From the NCBI RefSeq assembly GCF_001540865.1, contig NC_033632.1:3317969-3381968 (forward strand): a stretch of 64,000 nucleotides of DNA, written 5' to 3'. A model generated the notes under the pieces. That model saw nothing but the letters and a program-made list of their open reading frames with translations. It did not search any database and had not been told where the DNA came from. This document shows positions 40,493-52,508 of the stretch, piece by piece. Source of the stretch: Ananas comosus. Taxonomy: Eukaryota > Streptophyta > Magnoliopsida > Poales > Bromeliaceae. The translations under genes were made by a program, and so were the position numbers. Positions within the stretch are counted from its first letter, which is position 1. The number at the start of each line of letters is the position of its first letter.

Positions 40493-41462
40493 TTATATTT
40501 GTAGAGACATGTATAAAATTAACCCTAAAATAAATGTCTGGGCTTATAAGCATTCTTAAAAAAATAAAATATAATAAAGAAAAAAAAAAGATGTTGGTAT
40601 TGCTACTATATGTGATTAAAGGTGCATTTGGTACGAGTTATGTAGTATTACAGATTATTTCGATATATAACTAGATATCAGAGATTTCTAAATTAGATTA
40701 CTATTAATCTTGCATTATCACGTTTGATTTACTGTGGTGATGTAATACTAGATCACAGTGGATACTGAATTATTATGTTTGGTTCAGTATATAAAATTTA
40801 GTAATACTAATAGTAAAGTGTAGTCTATTCTAAAATTACCGTTATGGTCATATTTAATATTTTTCTATTAAATTATAATTTAACATAATTTGTACTTAAT
40901 TAATTCTATTTAGAAATAATTTATTGATAACCTTCTCCTCTAATGTTAGATTTGTCTCTCTGAAATGCTCATGTGTTGATATATATAATTGAAAATTTAT
41001 AATTATATCCATACGACGTACGTAAAAATGTCATATAAATTTATCAATATATTAATAATGCACTGATAAAATTATTACGTAAGTGCATGTAGTTAGCTCG
41101 TTTCTTTCAATCCGAACTTATAAGTCTCCATCCAACTATTTAATATTAAATGTATCTTTTTAAAGGACAAAAATGCAACATTTATGTGGTAGAGATTTAG
41201 AGGAAAAGATAAAGTGCGGTGCATGGCTGATGTGGTGCACTTCTTAGGTCATCTATTTTTACTTGTTTGGTCCATTTCGATGGACCCGGTACACGCCCCA
41301 AAAGTTTCTCCTGTTTAGTATCTGCGCGGTTTACTTCCACGGGACGTGTCCGTTCCCAACCGTTGCCCCCTCCAACGGTCAATTCCCTTCTCTTAACCGC
41401 TCAACTACACTCTTTTAAATTTCCCTCCTTTCCCCTCAATCCAAAACTTCTACATAACCCTT

Positions 41463-41470
<8 letters not shown>
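40493..41470. other. AT-rich spacer and PLAC8 promoter
   Basis: No gene seen. The block from about 40621 (GTGCATTTGGTACGAG...) resembles the end of another MITE but its partner end was not found. The last 200 bp become more GC-rich and are likely the promoter of the next gene. Confidence 0.45.

Positions 41471-41504
<34 letters not shown>
41471..41504. repeat. (CT)n microsatellite abutting the PLAC8 start
   Basis: Seventeen uninterrupted CT units end four bases before the ATG at 41508, so the tract is almost certainly in the 5' leader. Confidence 0.9.
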
Positions 41505-41506
<2 letters not shown>

Positions 41507-41507
41507 C

Positions 41508-42615
41508 ATGTACCCTTCCACAGTGGATGATCACATATTGCAACCCCCGACACCCCCGCACCCAACGGCGCCACCGCCGCCTCGGCCTCCGCCTCCGCCG
41601 CCTCCGCCGCCACCGCCGCTCATTTTGGCTACTGATGCAGCGCGGGCTTACCACTACCACCCGCCGCTATTGTCGTCGATGGCGGCTCCTCATGCCCTCC
41701 ATGTCCTGTCGCAGGTGCCAGCCCCGTGGTCCACCGGGCTCTTCGACTGCTGCGACGACGTCGGCAATTGTATGCTTGTTGGCTAGCTAAATATTCTTTC
41801 ATCCACTGCAAAATTTCACTAGTTTTTATGGATGCATCTAATATGCACATTAGTTCATGCCAAAATGTGTGGAAATCCCCCCTCGTTATAATCTGCCCTC
41901 CCTTGAACTGCTGTACCTAGCACAGTCGATTAAAGACTCGATGATTGACGCTTTAAGATTTCAAATTCGATGCCTATTTGTTTCATATTTTGATCTAAGT
42001 ATAGTTTTAAGAAATGAACAAGATAATAAACTATAACATTTAACAGGTTGTGTTACCTTTTTCTGCCCCTGCATCACCTTCGGCCGGATCGCAGAGATCG
42101 TCGACCGCGGATCCATTTGTACGATATCTACTCTCCCACTCTCTCTCTAGAATATAATTTCTCTGAAAGCCTAAGTTGTCAGAAAACGACTTTTTCTTTC
42201 CATCTCGCATGTAAAGCATGCGGGGCGAGCGGAGCGCTGTACGCACTGATACTCTGCGTGACGGGGTGCAACTGCATGTACTCGTGCTTCTACCGGTCGA
42301 AGATGCGGGGGCAGTACCTGCTGGAGGAGAGCCCCTGTGCCGACTGCGCCGTCCACTGCTGCTGCGAGTCCTGCGCCCTCTGCCAGGAGTACAGGGAGCT
42401 CAAGACCCGCGGCTTCGACCTACGCTTAGGTACGTGTGTGCACGCGCGCGTATATACACGCGCGTGTATATTACTTGAGCATATGTACATAGTAAACTGC
42501 TTATGTATTGTACATATATGTTTGATGGTATATGAATACAGGGTGGCGAGGTAATATGGTGAGAAACAAAGCAATGCTGCCACCAAGTGTTGAAGGAGGC
42601 ATGAGCCGCTGCTAA
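41508..42615 (+). CDS. PLAC8-domain protein (cell number regulator / PCR-like)
   Basis: Four exons: 41508-41769, 42047-42118, 42217-42429, 42542-42615; 621 nt, 206 residues. Residues 10-40 are a proline-rich stretch with long Pro runs. The PLAC8 domain follows from about residue 75: [20 protein letters not shown] (CCxxxxCPC motif at 88-96), [11 protein letters not shown], a hydrophobic segment with [20 protein letters not shown], then [20 protein letters not shown] and ELKTRGFD. The family sits in the plasma membrane. Plant members act in cadmium/zinc export (PCR) or restrain organ size (CNR/FW2.2); this copy cannot be assigned to either. The proline-rich N-terminus is longer than in the smallest members. 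Phases agree at every junction. Confidence 0.94.
41915..42035 (+). mobile_element. tRNA-derived SINE-like sequence in PLAC8 intron 1
   Basis: TAGCACAGTCGATTAAAGAC resembles a tRNA box A region, and CAAATTCGATGCC (41962-41974) a box B, at the right spacing for an RNA polymerase III promoter. The tail is T/A-rich. No second copy of high identity was seen; 17085-17145 is a weak relative. Confidence 0.4.
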
Positions 42616-43037
42616 TTTAAAAAGGATGCTGTTTTTTTGTTATCTTTAATGATAATGGTATTATTTTCCCTTGTATCTTTTTAATCGTGCCCCTCAAAAA
42701 GTACCAAAATTTCGTTACTTGCACAACATTTCTTTTCTTGCACTTTATAATGTTTCCTTTCTCCATATTCCTACATGACAAGCAATTCACTAAAAAAGAC
42801 TAGAATGCATGTTCATAAAACATATTCATTCAATACCTTCAATATATTTTCTTGGACAGAAGCCCAAATTGTTGACTTTATATATTGTTTGTAGAGATGT
42901 TACAAAAATATTGGACCTCACTTTTATCCACATTCATTCATTATCTTCAATCAAATAAGAAGATAATATTCACAAAACATAAAGAACAGAAAGCATGTGT
43001 AAGGAATAAAAGTTACCCTACGAATGAAACTGTGCCA
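42616..43037. other. Intergenic between convergent PLAC8 and fibrillin genes
   Basis: 3' UTR sequence of both genes; AT-rich, with no other feature seen. Confidence 0.6.
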
Positions 43038-46000
43038 TTATACCGGGACTCTGTATGTCGGATCAACCATCTTCAGTATAAACAAATTTCCCTTGTCGCC
43101 CCTCGATATCCTGGCAATTTCATTGAGAATCAGTAAAAGAGAATTCCTTTACTTACTACTAACTTTGAGTCGAACATTTGACAACCATAAAGTCATTTGA
43201 ACTTCGTATTACTTAACTTCGTATTACTCAGGTATATTATCATCTGAGCTAGGTATAGATGTAACAAATTCTTTGACTCCAGTTTCAATCTATGCATAGT
43301 TAAGCGAGCGATAACTTCAGACAAAGAAATCTAATTTCCACTCGGTCCAAAGCACAAAACCAACTAGACTAGAATTTGCTGTAGCTTGCTTGAAGCGACT
43401 TTAGGATAAAATTTACCATTCGATTCCCAGGGGCAAACATTATATACAGCAAATGTATCTTCATGTGATAACTACTAACATGTAACCAGCAAATCAAACT
43501 CCTAACCTACTTTTGTATGATGAAGTTGTTTACTCTCTGTTCTGTTTTTTATAGTACAATTGCGCTTAGCAGTTGCAAGAATTGCGCTCATGTGTTTCGG
43601 ACCCTTTGGAAAGACAAGGATGTAAGCTTACCGAATCTCTTCGTCTAAGTAAGTGATTTCTAGCTCACCACGACCTCCTTCCGGTGCCTTTATAGGTATC
43701 TACACATAAAGGATGCAAAGTAAGAGAATACCATTGCGGAGCTAGTTTTCTTGCTAAATTTCATTTTGACTTCCCCATGCAGAATATAATTAAATATCCA
43801 AAATGAAAATTCAACAAATTTGCAGGTGGCTTGTGCATGAACTATCTCTCGAATTGAGTTTTCAACTTCAGAGAGGCCAAATCACTCCAATAAGCATAAA
43901 ATGCTATCCTAAAATCCAAAAATCCACATATATGGAAGACAAGACAATAAAATTTAGGGGCAATTGCTTATATACCCCTGAAAAGTTTTCGATTTACCCT
44001 TCTTAAAAGGCTAATATTGAAAATACCCTTTCTACGTTCCAACCTATTTCTAATATACCCCTAGAGTTAAAATTTGTTAATTAACTCTGTTATCTCTGTA
44101 AAATTACTATTTTGCCCTTTCAAATATACCCTTCCACCATCACTGTCTTTCTTATTTGCCCTTAAAGTCAGGGGCACAAAAAGTATTTTAACTTTTGGTC
44201 TTTTCCAATATACCCCTCTACCGTCACCAACCTTTTTTATTTGCCCTTAAGTTAAGGGCAAAATTGGTATTTTAATTTTTAACTGTGGTCGATATTTAAC
44301 TCACGTTTAACCCAAGTTAACTTAACAGGAGATAACTACGGGGGTATTTTGCAATAACGGTGGAACATATGAGGGAAATTTTAGAAAGAAAAAACAAGTA
44401 GGAGTAAATCGGATATTTTCAAACGTATGAGGGGTATATAAGCAATTATCCCTAAAATTTATGTTGTTCGCTGAATGAGTGAGGAGAAGTTGAAATCACC
44501 CACACTAACAACTGAAAAGAAAAGAAAGACTTACCAACAACTGAAAAGAAAAGAAAAGAAAAGAAAGACTTACCAAACCAAAAATTTTGAAAGTATCAAA
44601 TCTGACTGCCACCCTTCTTTCATTAAGAGGAACCAGGTTTGCTGTGACCTGCAAGGACGATAAAGTTGAACAGAGAGAACTTTAGAGGGGCATTATATGT
44701 TGTGCTAGAGAACCTCGGAAGAAAAAAATTTGTGCTAGAGAAACACAACCTATCAGAAGAAGCAAGAAAAGAGGCAATCATATTCATTGATACATAAAAC
44801 AAAATTTGAAGAAAATGCCCTGCAGATCATAAATTCTTTAGTAGGTTATACTAGTTAAATTTATGGTTGCATTCCATTGCAATTAAAAATGCATTGCTAA
44901 AATATTTTAGAAAATTTAGAAGTTGTGAACAGCAAAAACTTAAGCATGCAGGAGGAAATGCATGAATTGCACCAATGAATTACCTGGTTAAAGTAAGGCC
45001 AGGTTTCCATATTTTGAGCCCTTAATGTGTCCGTGTTGATGGCCTGGTATATTTTCCCATTCGGTCGTAAAAACTTTGGCCTCTGCAACAGCCAATATTA
45101 CATCAATTATCACCAAATTAATAATGTTGATTTGCCAGTATCTGATAGAAGAAGAAAAATTAATAGATTTGCATTAATATACAAGCAAATCTGAGGTGAA
45201 TGTGCAAGAATTGAAAGAGAATTTACTCAAAAGGGATAATAAAATGAGCTGTTTTCGAAGGGCAACAACTAAAGCAGATGCTTTGGGCAAATAAGAGAAA
45301 AAGAAACATTACCTGAGTTTGTAAAATGGACCTAGAAGTTGTATATAGAAGCTCCCATTTTCCATTAAGCAAATCTGACTTGAGTGGCTCCTTAACCGGA
45401 TTAATTGCCTCAAGTTCACTTGCAATCTATTGAATTTACAGATTCAAAGAATACTGTTAGAAATTGATGGAATCAAACATGATCTTCCAAACTACTTTTC
45501 AAATTCACGTGCAATCTGTTGAATTTACAGATTCAGAGAATACTGTTAGAAATTGATGGAATCAAACATGATCTTCCAAAATACTTTCACGATCGTTTTT
45601 TATCTCTCTTTCAGATCTCATGCCGCTAACCCTAAACTCTATATCCTTCTAAAAATCTCAAAAATTTATTTTTTTATAAGAGTATTATAGCTCTCACAAT
45701 AAAAAATAACTGACGGTAGTCAATTGACTTTGAAATTTAGAGAGACGGAGTTGATAACTAACAACGTTGAGGCAACTTTTTAAAGTTTGATTGCCAAGCA
45801 TAAGCGGGTCAAAATTTTACTTATTATTTTTAAAAAAAACCAAGAAAATTTGGAGTTAGATAGCATATGTTTGTTTGCTCGTAACTGATTTTCGGATTGA
45901 AAATGACTTTCAGTTCAACTACAATTCGGATAAATATCATTTTTTTTTGTACCGCAGTTTGTTTGATAATAAGTAAATGACTTTCGAATTATGGTTTTTC

Positions 46001-46587
46001 CCCTTTTTTTTTGTTCGTATTATAATTTTCATCTATTTCTCTCGCGTAATAAACTTCACAATTATGGTGTTTCAGAGAAGTGGAGTGCTGGACAACTTTA
46101 ATTTACGACGAACCAAACAGCAAAAGACGAAAAATAACTTCTCCCCTCTCGTCACTTTCGGTGAAATAAACATGCCAATTAAACATGAAACTACAATTGT
46201 AGTGATGGAAAAGAACAGAAACTAGAGGTGTACGTGTACCCGATCGACGCTCTCTTGGTCCTCGGGACCGGCGTCGGCGCCGCGATCGAGGGGGGCGATG
46301 GCGGCGAGGAGCTCCTCCTTGAGCTCCTCCCGGCTCTTGCCTCTCTTCTTGATGAAGGAGGGGAAGAAGGAAACCCTAGTCCTCCACTTCGACTCCTGCG
46401 GCGCCGCCGCCAACAACGGCGAAACTCGCTCCCTCGGCCCCCACTGAGGGGTTTGGGCGAAAAGGGCGGGGGACGGGGGGGATCGGGAGATCGCGAGAGG
46501 AGTTTCTAGGGTTCGGCGGGGCCTTGCAAGGGGCGAGGGGGAGAAAGGAGGAGACGGAGAAGGAGAGGAGGGCAACAACAACGCCAT
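43038..46587 (-). CDS. Plastid-lipid-associated protein (fibrillin, PAP4/FBN3-like)
   Basis: Six exons on the minus strand: 46587-46240, 45426-45313, 45082-44984, 44648-44574, 43699-43632, 43110-43038; 777 nt, 258 residues. The first 55 or so residues are Ser/Pro/Arg-rich like a chloroplast transit peptide. The PAP/fibrillin domain follows: [103 protein letters not shown], and the C-terminal [14 protein letters not shown]. It is a thylakoid or plastoglobule lipocalin-like protein that binds hydrophobic molecules; the subgroup is inferred from recalled sequence similarity. Upstream ATG codons in the same frame exist (46725), but 46587 fits the transit peptide. Short tandem duplications overlap the acceptor of intron 1 and the donor of intron 4. 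Confidence 0.92.
43956..44452. mobile_element. MITE with 8-bp target duplication in fibrillin intron 4
   Basis: Ends are inverted copies (AGGGGCAATTGCTTATATAC at left; right end GTATATAAGCAATTATCCC), flanked by TAAAATTT at 43948-43955 and 44453-44460. Inside are four or so repeats of TATACCC and TTTGCCCTTA words. An 8-bp duplication suggests hAT-like origin. Confidence 0.8.
45415..45592. repeat. 89-bp tandem duplication covering the fibrillin intron 1 acceptor
   Basis: Copies 45415-45503 and 45504-45592 differ at only a few positions. The first contains the true acceptor and the first 12 bases of exon 2. The second, upstream in gene sense, carries an equivalent AG acceptor (CAACAG|ATTGCA). 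Confidence 0.9.
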
Positions 46588-48866
46588 GGGCGCGCGCGGT
46601 GGAGAGTGAGAGCGTGGGGAGAGAGATAAGGAAGCGAGGGGAGGAGAGGGAGAAGGCCACGTGTTGTTACCCACTGATTTGGGCGTGGACCCCTCTTTGG
46701 ATTTTGTCACAGCGGTTAACTTCATATATTTTTTTTTTCTTTAATAAATAACACGCTACACGTTTCATTCACTAAAATAGCACGCTATTCGTTTCATTTA
46801 CTAAAAATATAAATTAAACTATATGGGTGAGCTACTCGTTTCATTCACTGAAAATATAAACTAAACTATATGGATGAGGTAACACAGGCATAAAAGGGGG
46901 CGGCCGATTAAGCTCGGAACGTGCGGCCGATTAAGCGGGGGCAGTTGATCCCAGAGATTCGATTCAACAACTGCTTAATCTTACAAAAGACTACGATGGG
47001 ATTTAGCCGGTCCTTCCTAAAAATCACACCATTTCTAGTCTCACAGATTACCCACAAGCAGACTACCAATCCGATTATCTTACGTCTCGACGAATGCGAT
47101 CCAATCCTCTCCGCCCACCTATCCCAGATCGACGTCACATCGTCCCCCCAATTGCTAGGCTGGACATTATCCAATAACATCCTTCTAAAATTATTATTCA
47201 CATTCATCTAATTATCTAAAGTAATTACTAATATTTTTTAAAATAATGTAGAACTGTCGCCAATGCTCTTTCAAATCTCAAATTTTGAGCCTAAACTGCA
47301 AACTCTTTATACATAACAGCACTAATAATATTATTTCCTAATTTGGAAGGACATCACTAGAGTTACACATTTTTTCCGTGAATGAACTGTCAATAAATAA
47401 ATAAATAAATAATTTATTTAAATACAATAAATAAATAAATAATTTAGATTATATACAAGTGGTAGTAGAATTTACTCAGGTCATCATCACTCAGGCCACA
47501 TCCCGGCGCATAATATCTTCGAGTCTCTACTTTGACACACAGCATATATACACACATACCCGCATCCACTGTCCAAACGGAATTACAATCCATTGTTTAT
47601 CATAATAATCATCATAACATATTCGCAATTTCGCATACTCAACCGGTGTGGCTCACACAATACTTGTCCACAAGAAAAAGATTATCGACTCCGCGCGCAC
47701 AGCATGCATATCAATATAACACTCTTTTCAATCCAAACTGGTACCATTGCTGGGCGATCATCTCAATACGAAAAGAATCAATACCTAATAGCCTGCTATG
47801 ATAAATCATGCAGTCCTACACACGAAATGGCAATTTGACAAAACTACCGTATCTAGTATCGCCGTAATCATGCAGTTACTATAGTTATGATATAGCAAAC
47901 GAAAGGATCGAGAGAATTGTATACATTGTTAATGCAATAAGATAATATCATACTCACAGTTTAGTGTGTAGGAGACTCGTAGAGGTTGAAGAAGAGACTG
48001 TCGCCTAAGATCACCAGAATCCAAGCTAGTCCACTATAACTGATGTAGTCAACCGTAGGGGTGCGCAACAAAAAGCCCAAAAAGCACCAAAACTCATCAA
48101 AAGATTGAATATTGACGAAAAACCAGCATGCAAAGGGTTCTACCGTGGCTTCGAGCTTCGGAGTCGAAGAAGGGGGCATAGGTCGCCAATTCGATCTCTA
48201 TACCATAGGGTCGTCGATCTTCCGAGTCTCTGCAGAGCTCGTGGTGGGGGTGGTTTAGCTCCACTTAGGGGGAGGTTAGTGGTGGTTGAAGGAGAAAAGA
48301 AAGAGGAAGAGAGAGAGAGAGGAGATAGTGACGGAGGAGTATAGAGAGGAAAAAGAAAAGAGAGAACAAGAGAGAGATACAGAAGAGAGGAGAGAGGCTC
48401 TTTCCCTTGGACAAGAAAGGGAAGGAAAGGAGGAACAAGTCCGGCTTTAATATATGAGCAAAAACATGGGGAAAAAATAACTAAGTTGAGAAATAATTCA
48501 GATTAAACTTCAATATGATGTTTAATATATGAGCAATTCAATACATAATTCTCCAGTGCCTAATTATTGTTAAACCAATAAACTTCCCAAAAGATAAAAA
48601 GAAAGAAGAGTTATTCCTCCGCGGAGTATTTAGCTCTAACATAAATTTTTAATACCAAACATCTACTAAACTTGTATTCATTCGCCATCAACAACATGTT
48701 AAATTCTGCAGGTTCTTACTTTCATAGGGTAATTGTAGCCCGACGCAAAAGGTCGGTAACTAAATACAGAGAAAGTAAATGTACAACATTCAAATCACCG
48801 AACAGTATCAATCCAAAATTTACTTGAAAATGATAAAAATTAGGAGAGGTTATCTAACCCGCCCTC
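46588..48866. other. Intergenic between fibrillin and S13, with repeat debris
   Basis: Contains short direct repeats with CGTTTCATTYACTAAAA at 46750-46865, the LINE fragment at 46908-47207, (AAAT)n at 47393-47450, and a block at 47450-48450 that is GC-richer and ends in purine-rich GA/GGA sequence. The block resembles leader or LTR sequence of a retrotransposon, but I found neither paired LTRs nor coding domains. Confidence 0.45.
46908..47207 (-). mobile_element. LINE-type retrotransposon fragment (C-terminal zf-RVT region)
   Basis: A 99-codon minus-strand reading frame includes WAERIG and LVVCLWVICETRNGVIFRKD, like the conserved Trp/Trp-x-x-RN region after the reverse transcriptase in plant non-LTR elements. 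The rest of the element is absent, so it is a relic. Confidence 0.6.
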
Positions 48867-50345
48867 CTAACGAGAAGCCTTCTTTTTGCCGGCGACGGCA
48901 ACCCTCTTGCCCTTCAATGTACGGCAATTGTTCTTCGTCCTCTGCCCCCTGCAAGGAAGCCCCATCTCATGCCGAATCCCCCTATAGCACCGAATCTCCT
49001 TCAGCCTCTCAATCGCCAGCCTATTGAACCGCTTCTGCAATGCCCAAATGGAAGAATACGGTACATATTATAGACCTTACTTGAACTATAGTGTATCTTG
49101 AAGTGCTACATGAATCCTAAAAAAAAAAAGAAAAATTAAAACAATTACTGTGAAAACATACAGTGCACTCAATCTAAGTAATTTGCGGTCCAAGCTCAAC
49201 AATATTTGTGATGCTTTGTTGAGAGAATATTTTGCATTTAAAACCTAACAAAATATTCTGTTATCTTTTTTCGGACAAAAGCCGATGAATTCTCACAACA
49301 TTGTTTACCAAACAATAACCCAGAAAGGGTTATTGCATCAAAATCACATTTTGAATCCGGAAACAAGCATAAATCAGCAAAAGAACAAACGAGTAGTGAG
49401 CATACAATGTCTCCTCCGTTCATATATGTATATTCTTATAAAACTAAGTAAATGTTATATAGTAAATTGAGGTCTCGTTTAAATAGAAATTCTATACCAA
49501 ATACTGGAGGAGGGGATTGTGGATTGCTTATAATCCTTACTTGTTTGTTTGGTAACAAAAGATAATAATGATAATAATTCGAAAAAAACCTTTTTTTCAC
49601 TTGCAAGATATTTTAAAAACAAATCGTCATCCATCACCGCATCTGGACGGAGTGTATTTTAAGCTGATCAATCATAACAAGAAGTGAAAACCTATCCGTA
49701 TCAAATTATATAGAATTTAATGTTTTTTTAAAATAAAAAGGCACTGATTCCAAAAGAGGTTGTAGTTTTTTGTCTTTTTTTTTAAAATTCGGCTGTCCAT
49801 TTCAAATTGGGCTATGCTATTAACACTAGTTAAAAAACAGATAATTGCACCAAAATCACATTTTGAACCCGGAACCGAGCACGAATAGACAAAAGAACAA
49901 ACGGGTAGTGGGCATTACGAGGTCGCCTTCAATCATGTACTTGGAAACCTCGTCTCTGAGTGAGATAAGCTCATCGTCTGAGAGATCCTTCGTGACCTTG
50001 TTCTCCAAGCTGAGGTCGCACAGGATCTGGCGCGCCCTGTTCCGGCCAATGCCGTGGATGTACTGGAGCGAGAACTCCACCCTCTTATTGTTGGGGATCT
50101 CCACTCCCCCCACGCGAACGCACCGGATGGTGAGTCCCCCGCACTGCGCATGGATCGAAGAGGAGAGGAAGCGGTGAGATTGGGAGAGTGAAACAAGAAC
50201 GGAGGAGGGAGAAGAGTGGGTTGGTTACCTTAGAAGAGGAAGAGGGGGCGGGGAAGGAGAGAGAGAATGGAGATGGAGTGGATCCTTTGGGGACGATGGA
50301 GAAGGAGGAGGTGAGGGGGAGCGCCGCGAGGGACAGGGTCGCCAT
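48867..50345 (-). CDS. RPS13: 30S ribosomal protein S13, chloroplast (nuclear gene)
   Basis: Three exons on the minus strand: 50345-50229, 50143-49919, 49034-48867; 510 nt, 169 residues. Exon 1 is a Ser/Leu/Pro-rich transit peptide ([20 protein letters not shown]...). Exon 2 starts the S13 domain, [20 protein letters not shown] and [14 protein letters not shown]. Exon 3 carries the conserved C-terminal part [20 protein letters not shown] then [11 protein letters not shown]13 sits in the head of the small subunit near the P site. The transit peptide and the bacterial-type sequence favour a plastid protein; a mitochondrial copy is less likely. Intron 2 (49035-49918) holds two copies of a 75-bp block, one starting at the donor itself. 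Confidence 0.95.
49332..49918. repeat. Pair of about 75-bp direct repeats in S13 intron 2
   Basis: 49332-49406 and 49843-49918 are about 80% identical by eye (shared AAAATCACATTTTGAA, AAAAGAACAAACG, GTAGTG). The second ends exactly at the splice donor of exon 2. The 436 bp between are AT-rich without clear transposon ends. Confidence 0.8.
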
Positions 50346-52508
50346 TGTTGGTGTTGGGTTGGAGCTCCGATTGGGGTTTTGTTGTGTGGATAAGAGTTAT
50401 CTCCTCCTTTCTTGCCCCTTTTTTTAGGCTAAAAAATAGTGATGGGTTAATTAAAATCTAAATTTAATTTTAATTATGATATCAAATTATTAATTATTCA
50501 AATTAATTAATTTAAATTACTATCTATTACTTAAATTATAAAGTAATTAATAAATTTATTATTTATAATTAATTAGCTAATTAAAAATTAATAATTTAAT
50601 GTCTTTATTCATATTCATAAATTAATATTTATATTGATCGATCGTTTAATTAATATTTTTATTAATCTAGTTAATTTCTTTACTAATTATCAAACTAAAA
50701 TAATTTACTAACTTTAAATAGTTAAATAGTTTTTAAATTTAATTAATGAATTAATATATTTTTATTATCCTATACACTATTCATAGCTAATAAATTTAAT
50801 AAATTTTTAACATTATTTTTAATTAATATTTTGGTATTAATTAATTAGATAAAATATTTTTAATTTAAAATTATAATTCTTATTTTTTCTATTTCAATCT
50901 AACGAATCAAACGCTATTTACCTTATTCTTATGTTCAATTTTTATCCAAATGTAAAATTAGTTTAGTTACTGCTTATGCCTGAACTTATATCTATTTTTC
51001 AAATAAGCCATTTTTATTTATACATGAACCAAATGCAGCCCAAATGTGTCTGATTTTAAATTCGTTAAAGCCTATATTTTAATATGTTCAAATTGCCTTT
51101 CTTTGTTATTATTTTTATTTATTTCACATCATAACCACGCCGAGTTCCATGTGTACACGAAACTCGATTTTTGCACCTGACAAGTGCGAAGTTGTGAGTT
51201 CATGCTGCACGCAGACTCACCGTCTAATGAAAGCCTTGCACTTGCGAGCCTCATAGGCTCCACGAAAGTTGGAGATCGGGCTTACATCCAAATGACGGCG
51301 ATATCTAGTTACACGAACTCTTCGCATGATTTTCATCTCTACTTACACGAACTCATGAATTCATCACCAGATTGCCATCTAAGCAAACACACACCCTAAC
51401 ATAACGTGGATTATACTTGTTTGGCACTATCAATATTAGTTCAACCAAATTCGGCATAGATAGAGACGTACATAGATTCGAATTGGTGGAACTTCCCTCC
51501 CAATCTGTATCGAATGAGGGAGTAAGTAGGAAACAAAAATGATGAAAAAAAAATTAATTCATTCTAAATTTTTTCTGATTCAGGTAAAAAAAAAAGTATA
51601 AGACGAAATACCCCTTTTCTTTCCATGACTTGTCTCCATCCGTCAAAAATAAATACCCTCCAACCCTGATATGCTTCAAGTGGAGCAATAATTGAGGGCA
51701 AAAAATAAGAGAAAAATTAATTCATCCCGAATTTATCTTGATCTGCTAAAAGAATAAAGTAGAAAGTGAGAGACTCATGCCGCCCCCAAATTCGTCTCAT
51801 TTGCAGTTCTATTATTAAAGGAATATTATTATCCATAATTTACTAGTTCAATCAGTAGACTAATTACTAGATTGAATAGCTAAGTACAACATAACATAAT
51901 AAATTATTAATAATTAATTTTGATTATATAAAAAAAAATTATTCAGATAAAATTTTACTATTTTTAGAATAAGGAGATTCAAATCACGAGTTCACGACTA
52001 CATATAATATATCCGCTCAGGTAATGTCAAAAATTGCACCTGATATATCAAACCCCTAAAGCAAAAAATTAAATCGTCATTCTTTTGAGCAAATATGAAA
52101 ATATAAAATTTGATTTGTATCTTACGAAATAATCCGAACAGTAGACGGGTTTACCAGTTAGACCGCTGAACGGTGCGGTCCAGAATGAATTCTCCCGCGG
52201 TCCGCTTGTTGGTAAACTAACCGGTCGAACCGAACCGGGCGGTTCGGCCCGGATTATGAGGCACCGAGTAAAAGAAGAAGCGGCATCCTTCGTCTCCTTC
52301 GCACCTCCCGCTACGTTCTTATTAGTTATTACCGCCCCTCCGAGGAGGAGATGCGATACCAAACTCTCCGCGCACTTCTTTTCCCAGAACGGTGGGGTAT
52401 ATACTTTGCCTTTCTCCCTCGCACCGAATGTTTCCATTGATGTACACGCACGCACACGACAGGGCGTAGGAGAGGGAGAGAGAAAGGGAGAGGAGGAGGA
52501 GGAGGGCG
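50346..52508. other. AT-rich intergenic DNA and patatin-like gene promoter
   Basis: S13 and the patatin-like gene are divergent, so both promoters lie here. 50420-50900 is almost pure A/T with AATTAATT-type words. 51461-51811 is a relative of the hAT-like element. 52130-52260 is suddenly GC-rich with a perfect hairpin at 52230-52247. 52470-52505 is a GA/GGA-rich leader. Confidence 0.55.
51461..51811. mobile_element. Diverged copy of the 39513 hAT-like element
   Basis: GAATTGGTGGAACTTCCCTC matches the 39513 element's subterminal GGATTGGTGGAGCTCCCGCC region at the same distance from the end. The right end CGTCTCATTTGCAGTTCTA is a decayed version of CCGTTTGCATCCCTA. The GC-rich arrays are missing. 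Confidence 0.5.
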
